Positions 51,436 to 61,017 of a stretch of 64,000 nt of DNA are shown here, piece by piece (within the stretch, counting starts at the first letter, position 1; each line of letters opens with the position of its first letter). The stretch covers positions 1 through 64,000 of the forward strand of contig JBPCNZ010000072.1 of assembly GCA_051000755.1 (NCBI GenBank), given 5' to 3'. Below the pieces are notes generated by a model. That model was not told the origin of the DNA. It worked only from the letters and a program-made list of their open reading frames with translations, and searched no databases. The position numbers and the translations under genes were made by a program. The DNA comes from JALZAH01 sp051000755. Lineage in GTDB: Bacteria; Actinomycetota; Acidimicrobiia; Acidimicrobiales; Palsa-688.

Positions 51436-52437
51436 GTGACCACCGTGCTCTCCGGCATCCAGCCGACCGGCGAACCCCAACTCGGTAACTACCTCGGCGC
51501 CCTGCGGTGGTGGGTCAGCCTCCAGCACGATCACGACGCCTTCTACTGCATCGTCGACCTGCACGCCCTCACCGTCCCCGGCGATCCGCAGGCCCTACGG
51601 ACCGCCACCCGGTCGATGGCCACCCTGTTGCTGGCCGCCGGCCTGGACCCCGACCGCTGCACCCTGTTTCTGCAGAGCCAGGTTCCCGCCCACGTCGAGG
51701 TGGCGTGGCTCCTGCAGTGCACGGCCAGCGTCGGGGAGTTGCGGCGCATGATCCAGTTCAAGGACAAGACCGCCAAGGGCGGAGAGAGCGACGCCACGGC
51801 GGGGCTGTTCACCTACCCGGTGTTGATGGCGGCCGACATCCTCGTCTACCAGGCCGATCGGGTACCGGTAGGGGACGACCAACGCCAGCACCTGGAGCTG
51901 ACCCGGAACCTGGCGGAGCGGTTCAATGCCCGCTACGGGGAGGTGTTCACCATCCCCGAAGCGATGATCCCCGGTCGGGGCGCCGGAGCCCGGATCATGG
52001 ACCTGGCCGAGCCGGCCCGCAAGATGTCCAAGTCGGCCGAATCGGCGGCGGGGACGATCTTCCTCTTCGACGAGCCCAAGGCGATCGAGCGCAAGATCAA
52101 GCGGGCCGTCACCGACGCCGAGGACAGCGACGACGCCGTCCGCTACGACCCTGACGCCAAGCCCGGCGTCTCCAACCTCCTCGAGCTGTTGGCCACCGTC
52201 ACCGGACGCACCCCGACCGAGGTGGCCGGCGACTACAGCCGCTACGGCCCCCTCAAGGCCGACACCGCGGCCGCCGTCATCGATCTCCTCACCCCCATCC
52301 AGGAGCGCTACCGGTCCCTGGCCGCCGACCCCGACGCCATCAGCGACATCCTGCGATCCGGGGCGGAGACGGCCCGGGCGGCAGCGGCACCGACCGCGGC
52401 CCGGGCCTACGAGGCCGTCGGCCTCTCCCCCGCCTGA
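51436..52437 (+). CDS. trpS: Tryptophanyl-tRNA synthetase
   Basis: 333 aa class I synthetase. HIGH-like motif TGEPQLGNYLGAL, a conserved VPVGDDQRQHLELTR loop, and KMSKS as KMSKSAES. GTG at 51436 gives the standard VLSGIQPTG start. No T-box or leader peptide could be seen in the 115-nt upstream region. Confidence 0.96.
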   Translation: MTTVLSGIQPTGEPQLGNYLGALRWWVSLQHDHDAFYCIVDLHALTVPGDPQALRTATRSMATLLLAAGLDPDRCTLFLQSQVPAHVEVAWLLQCTASVGELRRMIQFKDKTAKGGESDATAGLFTYPVLMAADILVYQADRVPVGDDQRQHLELTRNLAERFNARYGEVFTIPEAMIPGRGAGARIMDLAEPARKMSKSAESAAGTIFLFDEPKAIERKIKRAVTDAEDSDDAVRYDPDAKPGVSNLLELLATVTGRTPTEVAGDYSRYGPLKADTAAAVIDLLTPIQERYRSLAADPDAISDILRSGAETARAAAAPTAARAYEAVGLSPA

Positions 52438-52506
52438 GCTGTCCGCCGGCTGTTCGGGCCTCGGGCCCGGCGGCTCGAGGCGGGGACGGTGCCGGACCCG
52501 GCCGGA

Positions 52507-53031
52507 TCAGTCGCCGTCTGCCGCCTCCAGCACGGCACCGACGGCGGGATCGACGCTGCGCCGGGCCGCCGGCAGGTGGTGCTCGGCCGCCCAGGCCACG
52601 GTGAACGGGTCGCTGCCGGCGGCCGTCAGGAGCTCCTCCCCCCGCCGGTCGTGGGTGACGTAACGGCCGGCCCGGGCTCGCCACGCCCGGCCCGGCGCGG
52701 CCCAGCCCGCGACCCGTGGACGGCCGAGCTTGACAGCAACCGCCGTGGCCGCCACCCGCGACCATGTGCCCATCCCGGCGTCGACCTTCCCCACGTCGTG
52801 GAGCAGCGCGGCGGCCATGATCGGCCGGCGGGCACCGTCATCGGGGGCCGGGCCGAGTTGGCGGCTCACCTCTCGGGCCACCCCCACGGCGTGGCGACGG
52901 TCGGGTCCTGACAGCCGGGTCCACAGGCGGACCTCGCCAGGAAGGAGCCAGGACCGGGCCCAGCGTTCGCCGGCGGCAGGCGGTCCTCCCGGCCACAGCG
53001 AGCCGGCCAGACGGCCCGCCAGGTGCCGCAT
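52507..53031 (-). CDS. HD-domain phosphohydrolase-like protein
   Basis: 174 aa. The metal-binding HD motif reads AAALLHDVGKVDAGMG (about residue 75), with preceding H in RRHAVGVAREV and later AAEHHLPAARR, consistent with an HD hydrolase on nucleotides or RNA. Substrate unknown. ATG at 53031; a GTG 18 nt upstream is an alternative. It lies convergent to trpS. Confidence 0.8.
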   Translation of the reverse strand: MRHLAGRLAGSLWPGGPPAAGERWARSWLLPGEVRLWTRLSGPDRRHAVGVAREVSRQLGPAPDDGARRPIMAAALLHDVGKVDAGMGTWSRVAATAVAVKLGRPRVAGWAAPGRAWRARAGRYVTHDRRGEELLTAAGSDPFTVAWAAEHHLPAARRSVDPAVGAVLEAADGD

Positions 53032-53093
53032 GGATCCGAACCCTTCGCTCACCGGGCCAACCGTAGCGGTCACGGGTCCGCTTTCTGGTCGCC

Positions 53094-54539
53094 TTACTGG
53101 TCGCCGGCACGCCCCGAAATGCTCCTGGAGGCCTCGGCGCCCTGGTTGATCTCCTCGAGGGTCCGGCCCCGGGTCTCGGAGCCCAACACGAGCACCGCAA
53201 CCACCGCCACCAGGGCTGCCCCTGCGACCAGCAGGAAGACCGATCCCACGCCGGCGGCGTCGAGCAACGGCGGCACCAGGGACGGCCCGATGACGCCGGA
53301 GAGCAGCCGACCGAAACCCTCCGTGGCCGAGGTCCCGACCGCCCTCATCTCGGTCGGGTAGCTCTCGGTGGTGTACACCTTGACGGCCGGGTCGACACCG
53401 ATCCCGAAGAAGGAGATCAGGCAACCGAGGATCAGGACCGGCACCGCCCCCCGTACGAAGCCGAAGGCGGCGGCTGCCCCCGCGGCCACGACGGTGAAGG
53501 TGACGATCACCGGTTTGCGGCCCCAACGCTCGACCACCCAGGCCTCCAGCAACTTGCCCGGTATCGACACGGCGACAATCACGGCCGTGAAGGCGAACGA
53601 CGAGGTGAGAGTGAATCCCATGTCGTGGACGACGGTCGGCATGAACGTCTGCACCGAGTAGAAGAGGAAGAACGTCCCCCCGAAGGTGATCCAGAGCATG
53701 AGCGACCGGCGCAGGTACCGGGGGCTGAGGACGGCCCGCAGACCTGGACGAGCGGGGCGATCATGGTTCTCATCGGGGGCGCCATCAGCAGTGGCCCACT
53801 CCGCCTGCGCCGGACGGGGCGGGGGCAGAGAGCGGGGGTCGTCCAAATCGGCGCGGACGCGGGCCTCGATGTCGTCGAGCACGGCGCTCGCCTCGATGAT
53901 GTGGCCCTGCGACTCGTACCACCGGGGGGACTCGGGAAGCAGCTTCCAGGCCACGACGGCGAACCCCAGGGGGAGGCCGCCGAGCAGGAACATGATCCGC
54001 CAGCCGATGGTGTCGGCGGTGGAGGGGATCAGCCCGACGGCGAGGAGCGGTGAGAGGAAATAGCCGACCGACAAGAAGGCGTCGGCGATCCCGGTGAACC
54101 GTCCCCGCTGGGACGGCGGGCACAGCTCCGAGCCGTACACGTACGGGAGGGGGAACACGGCGCCCATGGCCAGCCCGCCAGCGACGCGCAGGATGATGAA
54201 CACGCCGATGCCCGGAGCCAGGCCGGCCAGGGCGGTGAGCACCGCGTAGCCGACCGTCCCCCAGACCAGGACCCGTTTGCGACCAAAGCGGTCCGCCATC
54301 CGCCCGGCCGGGACGATGCCGGCCACGATCCCGATGTTGGCGGAGATCGACACCAGCGACTTCATCCCCGTCGACAGGTGATAGAGGTGGGTGAGCGACG
54401 GCAGCACCGCGCCGGTGAGGCCGATGTCGTAGGACTCGATGAGCCAACTGAGGAACAGGACGGCCATCACCCGGCGCAGCCACGGCGACGGCGGCAGGCG
54501 ATCGAGACGAGCTGCAGCACCGGAGTCGGCGGGAGTCAT
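53094..54539 (-). CDS. MFS transporter (sugar/aromatic-acid porter type)
   Basis: 481 aa, 12 predicted helices. MFS signature GRMADRFGRKRVLVWG between helices 2 and 3 and a second ERWGRKPVIV between 8 and 9, with PESPRWYESQG and TESYPTEMRAVG as in the sugar-porter family. A long charged central loop of about 60 residues is present. Substrate unknown. ATG at 54539 lies 8 nt after the protease gene. Confidence 0.87.
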   Translation of the reverse strand: MTPADSGAAARLDRLPPSPWLRRVMAVLFLSWLIESYDIGLTGAVLPSLTHLYHLSTGMKSLVSISANIGIVAGIVPAGRMADRFGRKRVLVWGTVGYAVLTALAGLAPGIGVFIILRVAGGLAMGAVFPLPYVYGSELCPPSQRGRFTGIADAFLSVGYFLSPLLAVGLIPSTADTIGWRIMFLLGGLPLGFAVVAWKLLPESPRWYESQGHIIEASAVLDDIEARVRADLDDPRSLPPPRPAQAEWATADGAPDENHDRPARPGLRAVLSPRYLRRSLMLWITFGGTFFLFYSVQTFMPTVVHDMGFTLTSSFAFTAVIVAVSIPGKLLEAWVVERWGRKPVIVTFTVVAAGAAAAFGFVRGAVPVLILGCLISFFGIGVDPAVKVYTTESYPTEMRAVGTSATEGFGRLLSGVIGPSLVPPLLDAAGVGSVFLLVAGAALVAVVAVLVLGSETRGRTLEEINQGAEASRSISGRAGDQ

Positions 54540-54547
54540 CGACGATC

Positions 54548-55291
54548 TCAGGCCGTGAGCAAGTGGGCCCACGCCCGCTCAGCCGGTCCGAAGACGTGAC
54601 CGAGGAACCCGCCCGGGTTGAGGAGCACGACCAACAACAGGACTGGCATGGCGTATTGGCGGACCTTCAACCAGGTGGGCCACGCCGATGGTGGGAGCAG
54701 TCGCTCGACCACCGCCGAACCGTCGAGGGGGGGCAGGGGGATCAAGTTGAAGACCGCCAGGGTGACGTTCAAGAAGCCCAACAGGTACAGCAACTGATCC
54801 ACGATGCTCACCGAGGCGAGCCCGCCGAAGCTGATCAGGGTGTCGATCGTCTGGGCCGTGCCCGGAGGCCGCAGGTAGCGCAAGACCAGGATGGAGATCC
54901 CGGCCAGGACCAGGTTGGTGACGGGGCCGGCCAGGCTGACCACCAGGGAGTTGTTGCGCGGGGATCGCATCCGTCCCGGCGAGATGGGGACGGGCTTGGC
55001 ATAGCCGAAGGCGCCCAGACCGGCCAGAGCCAGGACTCCGGGCAGAACCAGGGTGCCGATCGGGTCGACATGCTTGATCGGGTTGAGCGTGAGCCGACCG
55101 GCCTTCTTGGCGGTGTCATCGCCGAAGGCCAGAGCCGCAACCCCGTGGGACAACTCGTGGAGGATGATGGACGGGACGACCACCACGAAGATCAGCAGTG
55201 TGGTGATGCCGAGACGCTGGCGGAGGGCATAGATGGCCAGCAGGATCAGGCCCACCGCCACCAGTACCTGGGCATTGCCGAACCGTCGCAC
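54548..55291 (-). CDS. Site-2-protease-family membrane metalloprotease
   Basis: 247 aa, about six helices. Zinc ligands HELSHG in helix 2 and NLIPLPPLDGS (NPxPxLDG-type) near the C-terminus, as in M50 rhomboid-independent intramembrane proteases of the compact (no PDZ) class. GTG at 55291 is my choice; an ATG at 55348 is also open. Substrate unknown, possibly an anti-sigma factor. Confidence 0.87.
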   Translation of the reverse strand: MRRFGNAQVLVAVGLILLAIYALRQRLGITTLLIFVVVVPSIILHELSHGVAALAFGDDTAKKAGRLTLNPIKHVDPIGTLVLPGVLALAGLGAFGYAKPVPISPGRMRSPRNNSLVVSLAGPVTNLVLAGISILVLRYLRPPGTAQTIDTLISFGGLASVSIVDQLLYLLGFLNVTLAVFNLIPLPPLDGSAVVERLLPPSAWPTWLKVRQYAMPVLLLVVLLNPGGFLGHVFGPAERAWAHLLTA

Positions 55292-55436
55292 CGCACCATC
55301 CTGGCCTGTTGCTGGCCCCTTCAGTCCCCAGGGACGGTTCCGCGCCACCGGCGGGGGCGGGCGCAGCGTCGCTGTCGCACCTTACGCCCCCCTCCCGACC
55401 GTACGGGCACCCGCCACCGAACCGCCACCGCGGCGG

Positions 55437-55976
55437 TCAGCCCAGGGCCCGGGCCGCCAGGGTCAGCCCGATGATGGTCTTGGCGTCGAGGAGGGCCCCC
55501 GAAGCGACCAGCTCGTCGAGGTCGTCGAGAGAGATCTCCTCCTCCGTCATGTGGCGCTCCTCGATCCCCTGGAGGTTGTTGCCCACCTTGGTGAGATCAC
55601 GGGCCAGGAACAGATGGGAGAGCTCGTCGCTGAAACCCGCCGAGTTGTAGAAGCGGACCAGCAGATCGATGCGCCCCGCGGTCCGGCCCACCTCTTCCTC
55701 CAGCTCCCGGGCCGCGGTTACCTCGGGGGCCTCGCCGTCGATGTCGCGCTTGCCGGCGGGCAACTCGAGCAGCTCGGCGTCGATGGCGGCCCGGTACTGG
55801 CGGACCACGACCACCCGGCGATCGTCGATCATGGGCACCACCACCACGGCGCCGGGATGGTGGACGATGTCGCGCTCGAACTCCTCGCCCCCGGGTGCGG
55901 CGAACCTGCCCTTGGCGACGCGCAGCAACGGTGACCGCCAGATCTCGGTCTCAGTGAGCTTGCGGAACCCGGCCAC
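55437..55976 (-). CDS. NUDIX hydrolase (ADP-ribose pyrophosphatase-like)
   Basis: 179 aa. A Nudix box LPAGKRDIDGE...AARELEEEVG, with one extra residue between the conserved G and E compared with the consensus, is preceded by the VVVVRQYR strand typical of ADP-ribose pyrophosphatases. The GTG at 55976 lies 26 nt inside the end of pyrG. Likely hydrolyses ADP-ribose or another nucleoside diphosphate derivative. Confidence 0.88.
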   Translation of the reverse strand: MAGFRKLTETEIWRSPLLRVAKGRFAAPGGEEFERDIVHHPGAVVVVPMIDDRRVVVVRQYRAAIDAELLELPAGKRDIDGEAPEVTAARELEEEVGRTAGRIDLLVRFYNSAGFSDELSHLFLARDLTKVGNNLQGIEERHMTEEEISLDDLDELVASGALLDAKTIIGLTLAARALG

Positions 55977-57702
55977 GGGCCGCCTCCTCCCCCAAGGCCG
56001 CCGCCGACCCCAACGCCCCCTCCTCCGGGGCCGCCGCCGACCCCAACGCCGTCGCCGCCGCCGATGGGACCGGATGATTGCGATCGGCTCGGCGCACGGC
56101 CGCCTCGACCAGCCCGGCGAAGAGGGGATGGGGCCGGTCCGGGCGACTCTTGAACTCCGGGTGGGCCTGGGTGCCCACCCAGAACGGGTGGCCCGGCAGT
56201 TCGATGAACTCGACCAGCCGGTCGTCGGGCGATGCGCCCGAGCAGCACAGACCGGCGTCCTCCAGGCGGTTGCGGTAGCGGGGGTTGACCTCGTAGCGGT
56301 GGCGGTGCCGTTCGTAGACGAGCTCCTCGCCGTAGGCCTGGGCCACCCGGGATCCGGGCCGTAGGCGGGCCGGCCACGTCCCCAGCCGCATGGTGCCGCC
56401 CTTGTCAGTGATGTCACGCTGATCGTCCATCAGGTCGATGACCAGATCGGGCGAGCGGGGATCGAACTCGTGGGAGTTGGCCTCCGGCAGGCCGACCACG
56501 TTGCGGACGTACTCGATGACCATCACCTGCAGGCCCAGGCACAGCCCCAGGCAGGGGATGTCGTGCTCGCGCGAGTAGGTGGCTGCCGCCACCTTGCCCT
56601 CCACTCCCCGCTCGCCGAAGCCCCCGGGGATGACGATGCCGTCCAGGTCGTGGAGGCGGCCCTCGACGAGCAGGCCCTCGACGTCCTCGGCCTGGATCCA
56701 GGCGATGTCGATGGCCGCACCGTGGCGGTAGCCGCCGTGGCGGAGGGCCTCGACGACCGAGAGGTAGGCGTCGGGAAGGTTGACGTACTTGCCGATCAGG
56801 CCGATCCGCACCGGGCGGGTGGCAGCCTCCACCGATGAGACCAACCGCTCCCACGAGCGCAGGTCGAGAGGATGCTCGGGCTCGCCGTCGGGACCGACTC
56901 CGTCGAAGCGCAGCAGGCGGCACACGTAGGCATCCAGGCCCTCCTCGTGCAGAGCCAGGGGGATCTCGTAGAGGTTGGGGGCGTCCATGCAGGAGATGAC
57001 CCCTTCGACAGCGACGTCGGAGAGGTTGGAGATCTTCCGCTTGAGATCCGACGAGATGCTGCGGTCCGAGCGACAGATGATGACGTCGGGCTGGATGCCC
57101 CGGCTGCGCAGCTCGGTCACCGAGTGCTGGGTGGGCTTGGTCTTCTGCTCGCCCGAGGGCCCGAGGTAGGGCACCAGGGTGACGTGGACGTAGCAGACGT
57201 TGTCCCGGCCGATGTCGTTGCGGAACTGGCGGATGGCTTCGAGGAACGGGAGGATCTCGATGTCACCGACGGTGCCGCCCACCTCGGTGATGACCACGTC
57301 GACGTCGTCGGCCGCCAGCCGGGTGATGCGCCCCTTGATCTCGTCGGTGATGTGGGGGATGACCTGGACGGTCTTGCCCAGGTAGTCGCCCCGTCGCTCT
57401 TTGGCGATGACGCCCGAATAGATGGACCCGGTGGTGGCGTTGGAGTCGCGATGCAGGTTCTCGTCGATGAACCGCTCGTAGTGGCCGAGGTCGAGGTCGG
57501 TCTCGCCGCCATCCTCGGTGACGAAGACCTCGCCGTGCTCGAAGGGGTTCATGGTGCCCGGGTCGACGTTGAGGTAGGGGTCGAGCTTCTGCATGGTGAC
57601 CCGCAGGCCCCGGCTCTTGAGCAGCCGACCCAACGACGATGCCGCCAGCCCTTTGCCCAGCGAGCTGGCCACGCCGCCGGTCACGAAGATGTGCTTCGCC
57701 AC
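55951..57702 (-). CDS. pyrG: CTP synthase
   Basis: 583 aa. N-terminal synthetase (IFVTGGVASSLGKGLAASS, NVDPGTMNPFEHGEVFV) and C-terminal glutamine amidotransferase with nucleophile Cys in GLCLGLQ and His/Glu in THPEF-type QAHPEF. It converts UTP to CTP. The C-terminus carries an extra Ala-rich tail with ALGSAA repeats, encoded by 19-nt direct repeats. GTG at 57702 follows GGAGGGA. Confidence 0.96.
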   Translation of the reverse strand: MAKHIFVTGGVASSLGKGLAASSLGRLLKSRGLRVTMQKLDPYLNVDPGTMNPFEHGEVFVTEDGGETDLDLGHYERFIDENLHRDSNATTGSIYSGVIAKERRGDYLGKTVQVIPHITDEIKGRITRLAADDVDVVITEVGGTVGDIEILPFLEAIRQFRNDIGRDNVCYVHVTLVPYLGPSGEQKTKPTQHSVTELRSRGIQPDVIICRSDRSISSDLKRKISNLSDVAVEGVISCMDAPNLYEIPLALHEEGLDAYVCRLLRFDGVGPDGEPEHPLDLRSWERLVSSVEAATRPVRIGLIGKYVNLPDAYLSVVEALRHGGYRHGAAIDIAWIQAEDVEGLLVEGRLHDLDGIVIPGGFGERGVEGKVAAATYSREHDIPCLGLCLGLQVMVIEYVRNVVGLPEANSHEFDPRSPDLVIDLMDDQRDITDKGGTMRLGTWPARLRPGSRVAQAYGEELVYERHRHRYEVNPRYRNRLEDAGLCCSGASPDDRLVEFIELPGHPFWVGTQAHPEFKSRPDRPHPLFAGLVEAAVRRADRNHPVPSAAATALGSAAAPEEGALGSAAALGEEAARGRVPQAH

Positions 57703-57790
57703 GCCCGATCCCTCCACTCCCGATGCTGCACAGTCGGCGCGGTGTCAAACGGCTCTGTGTCCGGGCCCCTTGGGTAGCGGCCAACCCATC

Positions 57791-59458
57791 CTACCGCGAC
57801 GGGCGGGGCGAACCGGCCATGGCCAGCAGCTCCTCGGCGTGGCGGCGGGCGGTGTCGCTGCCGGGTTGGCCCGAGAGCATGCGGGACAGCTCGACGACCC
57901 GTTCGGGACCGTCGACCTTCGACACCTCGGCCGCAGTCCGCCCGCCGTCGGTCGTCTTGCGGACCCGCAGGTGATCGGTGGCGAAGGCGGCGACCTGGGG
58001 CAGGTGGGTGACGACCAGGACCTGGTGGTCACGGGCCAGGGCCGCCAGGGCCCGGCCCACGGCCACCGCCGCTTCCCCGCCGATCCCGGCGTCGACCTCG
58101 TCGAAGATCAAGGTGCGACCGGGGCCGCCGCCGGGGACGGGGCCGACGGCGCCGGAGAGCACCAGCCTGGCCGCCAGCATGGTGCGGGCCAGCTCACCTC
58201 CCGAGGCCACCTTGGCCAGGGGGAGGGCCGGCTCGCCGGGGTTCGCCCCCAGCAGCCAGGTGACGGTGCGGCCGGCCGGGTCATCTCCGACCTCGACCGC
58301 GAACTGGGCCCGGGCCATGGCCAGGATGTGGAGCTGGGCGGTCACCGCTTCGGCAAACCTGGGGGCGGCTCGCCTGCGGGCGTCGCCCAGGGCCTGCTCG
58401 GCGGCGGCCAGGTCGGCCTCGGCCTCGGCCCGCCGGCGCTCCAACTCGGTCGCTCGGGCCTCGTAGCCACCGAGCTCCACGTGACGGGCGCGAGCCTGCT
58501 CCCGGTACTCGATGACCGCGGCCACGGTCTCGCCGTACTTACGTCGCAGCTCCGCCAGCAGGTGGCGCCGGGAGCTGACCGCTTCGAGCCGCTCCGGGTC
58601 GTCCACAAGCTCCTCGGCCCCGGACCGCAGGTCGCTGGCGGCGTCGACCAGCTCCGCGTCGAGGGCCCCGAGACGGTCGTGGAGGGCGGTCAGGGCGGGC
58701 CGGCCGGCCACGCCGGCCACGACCTGGCTCAGCCCGTCGAGGACGCCGCCCTCGGCGGTGAGGACGGCGAGGGCGCCCTCAGCGGCCTGGCGTTGGGCGG
58801 TGGCGTCACCCAGGCGGAGCTCGTCGGCGGCCAAGCCATCGTCCTCGTCGGGGTCGTCGAGGTCAGCGGCGTCGAGCTCGCCCAGCTGGAACGCCAGCAG
58901 GTCGAGCTCCCGGGCCCGGCTCCGGGTGTCGCCGCCGAGCCCCTCGAGCTCGGCGTCGATCTGGCGCAGCCGGGTCCGGGCCGCTCGCACGGGGGCCTCG
59001 TCGATGCCGGCGGCGGCGTCGAGGGCGGCCCGCTGCACGGGGGCCGAGAGCAACGATTGGTGGGCGTTCTGACCGTGCAGGTCGACGAGGGCGCCGGCCA
59101 CCTCACCCAGCGCCGATGACGCCACCATCTGGCCGTTGACGTAGGACCGGGACCGGCCCTGGGCGGGCACGGCGCGGCGCAGGACCCGCTCGTCGTCGCC
59201 GGAGCCGCCGACCCCCCCGCCGCCCTCGGAGCCATCGACGACGGAGTCTTCGACGAAGCGGCCCTCGACGCCGGCCTCGATGGCACCGGGGCGGACGAGG
59301 GCCGGGTCGGCCCGGCCCCCGAGAAGGAGCTCGACGGCTTCGACCAGCAGCGTCTTGCCCGCCCCTGTCTCGCCGGTCAACGCCGTCATCCCCGGGCCCA
59401 GCAACACCGTCACATCGTCGATCACACCGAGGTTGCTGACGTGAAGCTCGCTCAGCAT
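57791..59458 (-). CDS. recN: DNA repair ATPase RecN
   Basis: 555-aa SMC-like protein: Walker A TGETGAGKTLLVEAV at the N-terminus, a central coiled coil, an LHGQNAHQSLL Q-loop region, signature KVASGGELARTMLA and Walker B LIFDEVDAGIGG. Acts at double-strand breaks. It lies 28 nt after nadK on the same strand, a widely conserved nadK-recN pair. Confidence 0.96.
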   Translation of the reverse strand: MLSELHVSNLGVIDDVTVLLGPGMTALTGETGAGKTLLVEAVELLLGGRADPALVRPGAIEAGVEGRFVEDSVVDGSEGGGGVGGSGDDERVLRRAVPAQGRSRSYVNGQMVASSALGEVAGALVDLHGQNAHQSLLSAPVQRAALDAAAGIDEAPVRAARTRLRQIDAELEGLGGDTRSRARELDLLAFQLGELDAADLDDPDEDDGLAADELRLGDATAQRQAAEGALAVLTAEGGVLDGLSQVVAGVAGRPALTALHDRLGALDAELVDAASDLRSGAEELVDDPERLEAVSSRRHLLAELRRKYGETVAAVIEYREQARARHVELGGYEARATELERRRAEAEADLAAAEQALGDARRRAAPRFAEAVTAQLHILAMARAQFAVEVGDDPAGRTVTWLLGANPGEPALPLAKVASGGELARTMLAARLVLSGAVGPVPGGGPGRTLIFDEVDAGIGGEAAVAVGRALAALARDHQVLVVTHLPQVAAFATDHLRVRKTTDGGRTAAEVSKVDGPERVVELSRMLSGQPGSDTARRHAEELLAMAGSPRPSR

Positions 59459-59486
59459 GGGCGGGTCCTCCCGCGGGGCGGCGCCG

Positions 59487-60305
59487 TCACCGATCAGCCA
59501 GGTTGAACTTGTGCTTGAGCACGCCGTGGAAGTCCCGGTCGCCGCCGCAGCTCACGATCCGGGCATCGCGCTGGCCCTCACGACACACCAGGGTGCGGCC
59601 CGGTCGCAGCTCCGTGAGGGGGCAGCCGTCGACCACCACGTCGGAGTACCCGGAGCCGATCGGCGTGAAGGCCACGTCCTCGGTGGCGTCGAGGACCAGC
59701 GAACGATCGAAGAGCATGTGGGGGGCGACGGGGGTCACGATCTTGACCCGGGCCCGGGGGGAGACGATCGGGCCGCGCGCCGAGAGGTTGTAGGCCGTGG
59801 AACCGGTCGGGGTGGCGACGATGAGGGCATCAGCCGCAAAGGTCAGGAATGACATGTCGTTGACGCTCATCTCCACCCGCACCGTGTGACCCCCCCCGGG
59901 GCGCTGGAGCACCACATCGTTGAGGGCGCTGCGCCGCAGGGTCGTCTCCCCTCCCGCGTCGCTGATGATGACGTCGAGGGTCATGCGCGACTCGACCTGG
60001 TAGTCGCCCGTCAAGAAGCGGGTCAGGGCGTCGAGGAGGCCGTCGGGCTCGACCGTCGTCAGGTACCCGAGCTGGCCGAGGTTGACCCCCATGACCGGCA
60101 CCCCGGCCGGACTGACCAGGTCGACGGTCCGCAGCATGGTGCCGTCCCCGCCCAGGCTGACCGCCAGGTCGAGCTGATCGAAGGCGCCGTCGTCGTCGAG
60201 CACGCGGGTGGTGTGGCCCTGGTCCTGCAGCCACATCGCCGCCTTGCCGGCCAGCTCGACGGCCGCCGGGCGGCGGAGGTGGGCAAGGAAGCCGACGGTG
60301 GCCAT
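59487..60305 (-). CDS. nadK: NAD kinase
   Basis: 272 aa. The GGDGTMLRT motif, the LALNDVV-like SALNDVVLQR segment and VATPTGSTAYNLSA are all intact. Phosphorylates NAD to NADP. Paired with recN. Confidence 0.96.
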   Translation of the reverse strand: MATVGFLAHLRRPAAVELAGKAAMWLQDQGHTTRVLDDDGAFDQLDLAVSLGGDGTMLRTVDLVSPAGVPVMGVNLGQLGYLTTVEPDGLLDALTRFLTGDYQVESRMTLDVIISDAGGETTLRRSALNDVVLQRPGGGHTVRVEMSVNDMSFLTFAADALIVATPTGSTAYNLSARGPIVSPRARVKIVTPVAPHMLFDRSLVLDATEDVAFTPIGSGYSDVVVDGCPLTELRPGRTLVCREGQRDARIVSCGGDRDFHGVLKHKFNLADR

Positions 60306-60409
60306 CTAGTCCTCCCGGTGGGATCGGCGCGCCGTCCGGACATCGGACGCGGCGAGGACCATCATGGCCGGTCGGGCCTGGTAGGGCGCGGAGCCGGCCC
60401 TGGTCGGGG

Positions 60410-60976
60410 TCAGCTGGTGGAGCCCGGCGCCTTCTTGACCGCGGTCGAGGCCTTCTTGGCCGTCGTCTTCTTGGCCGGGCTCCGCTTGGCGGGCGCCTTC
60501 TTGCCTGCCGACTTGGTACTCGAGGCCTTCTTCGTCGCCGGGGCCGCCTTGGTGGCCGGGGCCTTCTTGGTGGCCGGGGCCTTCTTGGCCGTTGGGGCCT
60601 TTTTGGCCGCCGGGGCCTTTTTGGCCGCCGGGGCCTTTTTGGCCGCCGGGGCCTTCTTGGCGGCCGGCGTCGGCTGGGCGGCCGCCTTCTTCGACGGGGT
60701 TCCGCCCAGCCGCCGCTTCCACGCCTCGAACTCGGCCTTGGTGACCACCCCCAACTGCGACAGCTGCGACTCCACCTCTCGGCGCACGAGGTCGATCATC
60801 TGGTCGGTCCCGCGGCGGCCGGCGGCCACCAGATCGTCGACCTGACCCTGGGCTTGCTTCTGGGTCGACTCGGTGGCCTTGGCCAACTCCCGAAGGAAAT
60901 CCTCGGCTCGGGCGCGGGCCGTTTCGAGGAAGTCGTTGCCGGCTTCTTGGTACCGCTTGAACCTGTCGTCGGTCAT
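60410..60976 (-). CDS. PhaF-like protein: phasin-like helix plus histone-H1-like tail
   Basis: 188 aa. Residues 1-90 form a charged amphipathic helical region with the motif LVTKAEFEAWKRRLGG in near form, typical of phasin/PhaF-related proteins. The rest is a lysine/alanine tail built from KKAPAA and KKAPAT units, like histone H1 and the DNA-binding half of PhaF. It may link storage granules or membranes to the nucleoid, but no PHA synthase is in the window. ATG at 60976; GAAAGG lies directly before it. Confidence 0.7.
   Translation of the reverse strand: MTDDRFKRYQEAGNDFLETARARAEDFLRELAKATESTQKQAQGQVDDLVAAGRRGTDQMIDLVRREVESQLSQLGVVTKAEFEAWKRRLGGTPSKKAAAQPTPAAKKAPAAKKAPAAKKAPAAKKAPTAKKAPATKKAPATKAAPATKKASSTKSAGKKAPAKRSPAKKTTAKKASTAVKKAPGSTS
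60520..60665. repeat. 15-nt tandem repeats in histone-like tail
   Basis: Units of the type CTTTTTGGCCGCCGGGG recur about every 15 nt, encoding the KKAPA pentads on the minus strand. Prone to slippage, but here the frame is intact. Confidence 0.8.
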
Positions 60977-61017
60977 CCTTTCATGGTACCTCACGCGTCA
61001 CGGGCCAGACTGGGGCG

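Noticed and set aside
60520..60665. CRISPR-like array
   Set aside because: Regular 15-nt periodicity without spacers, and it encodes lysine/alanine repeats of the histone-like tail.
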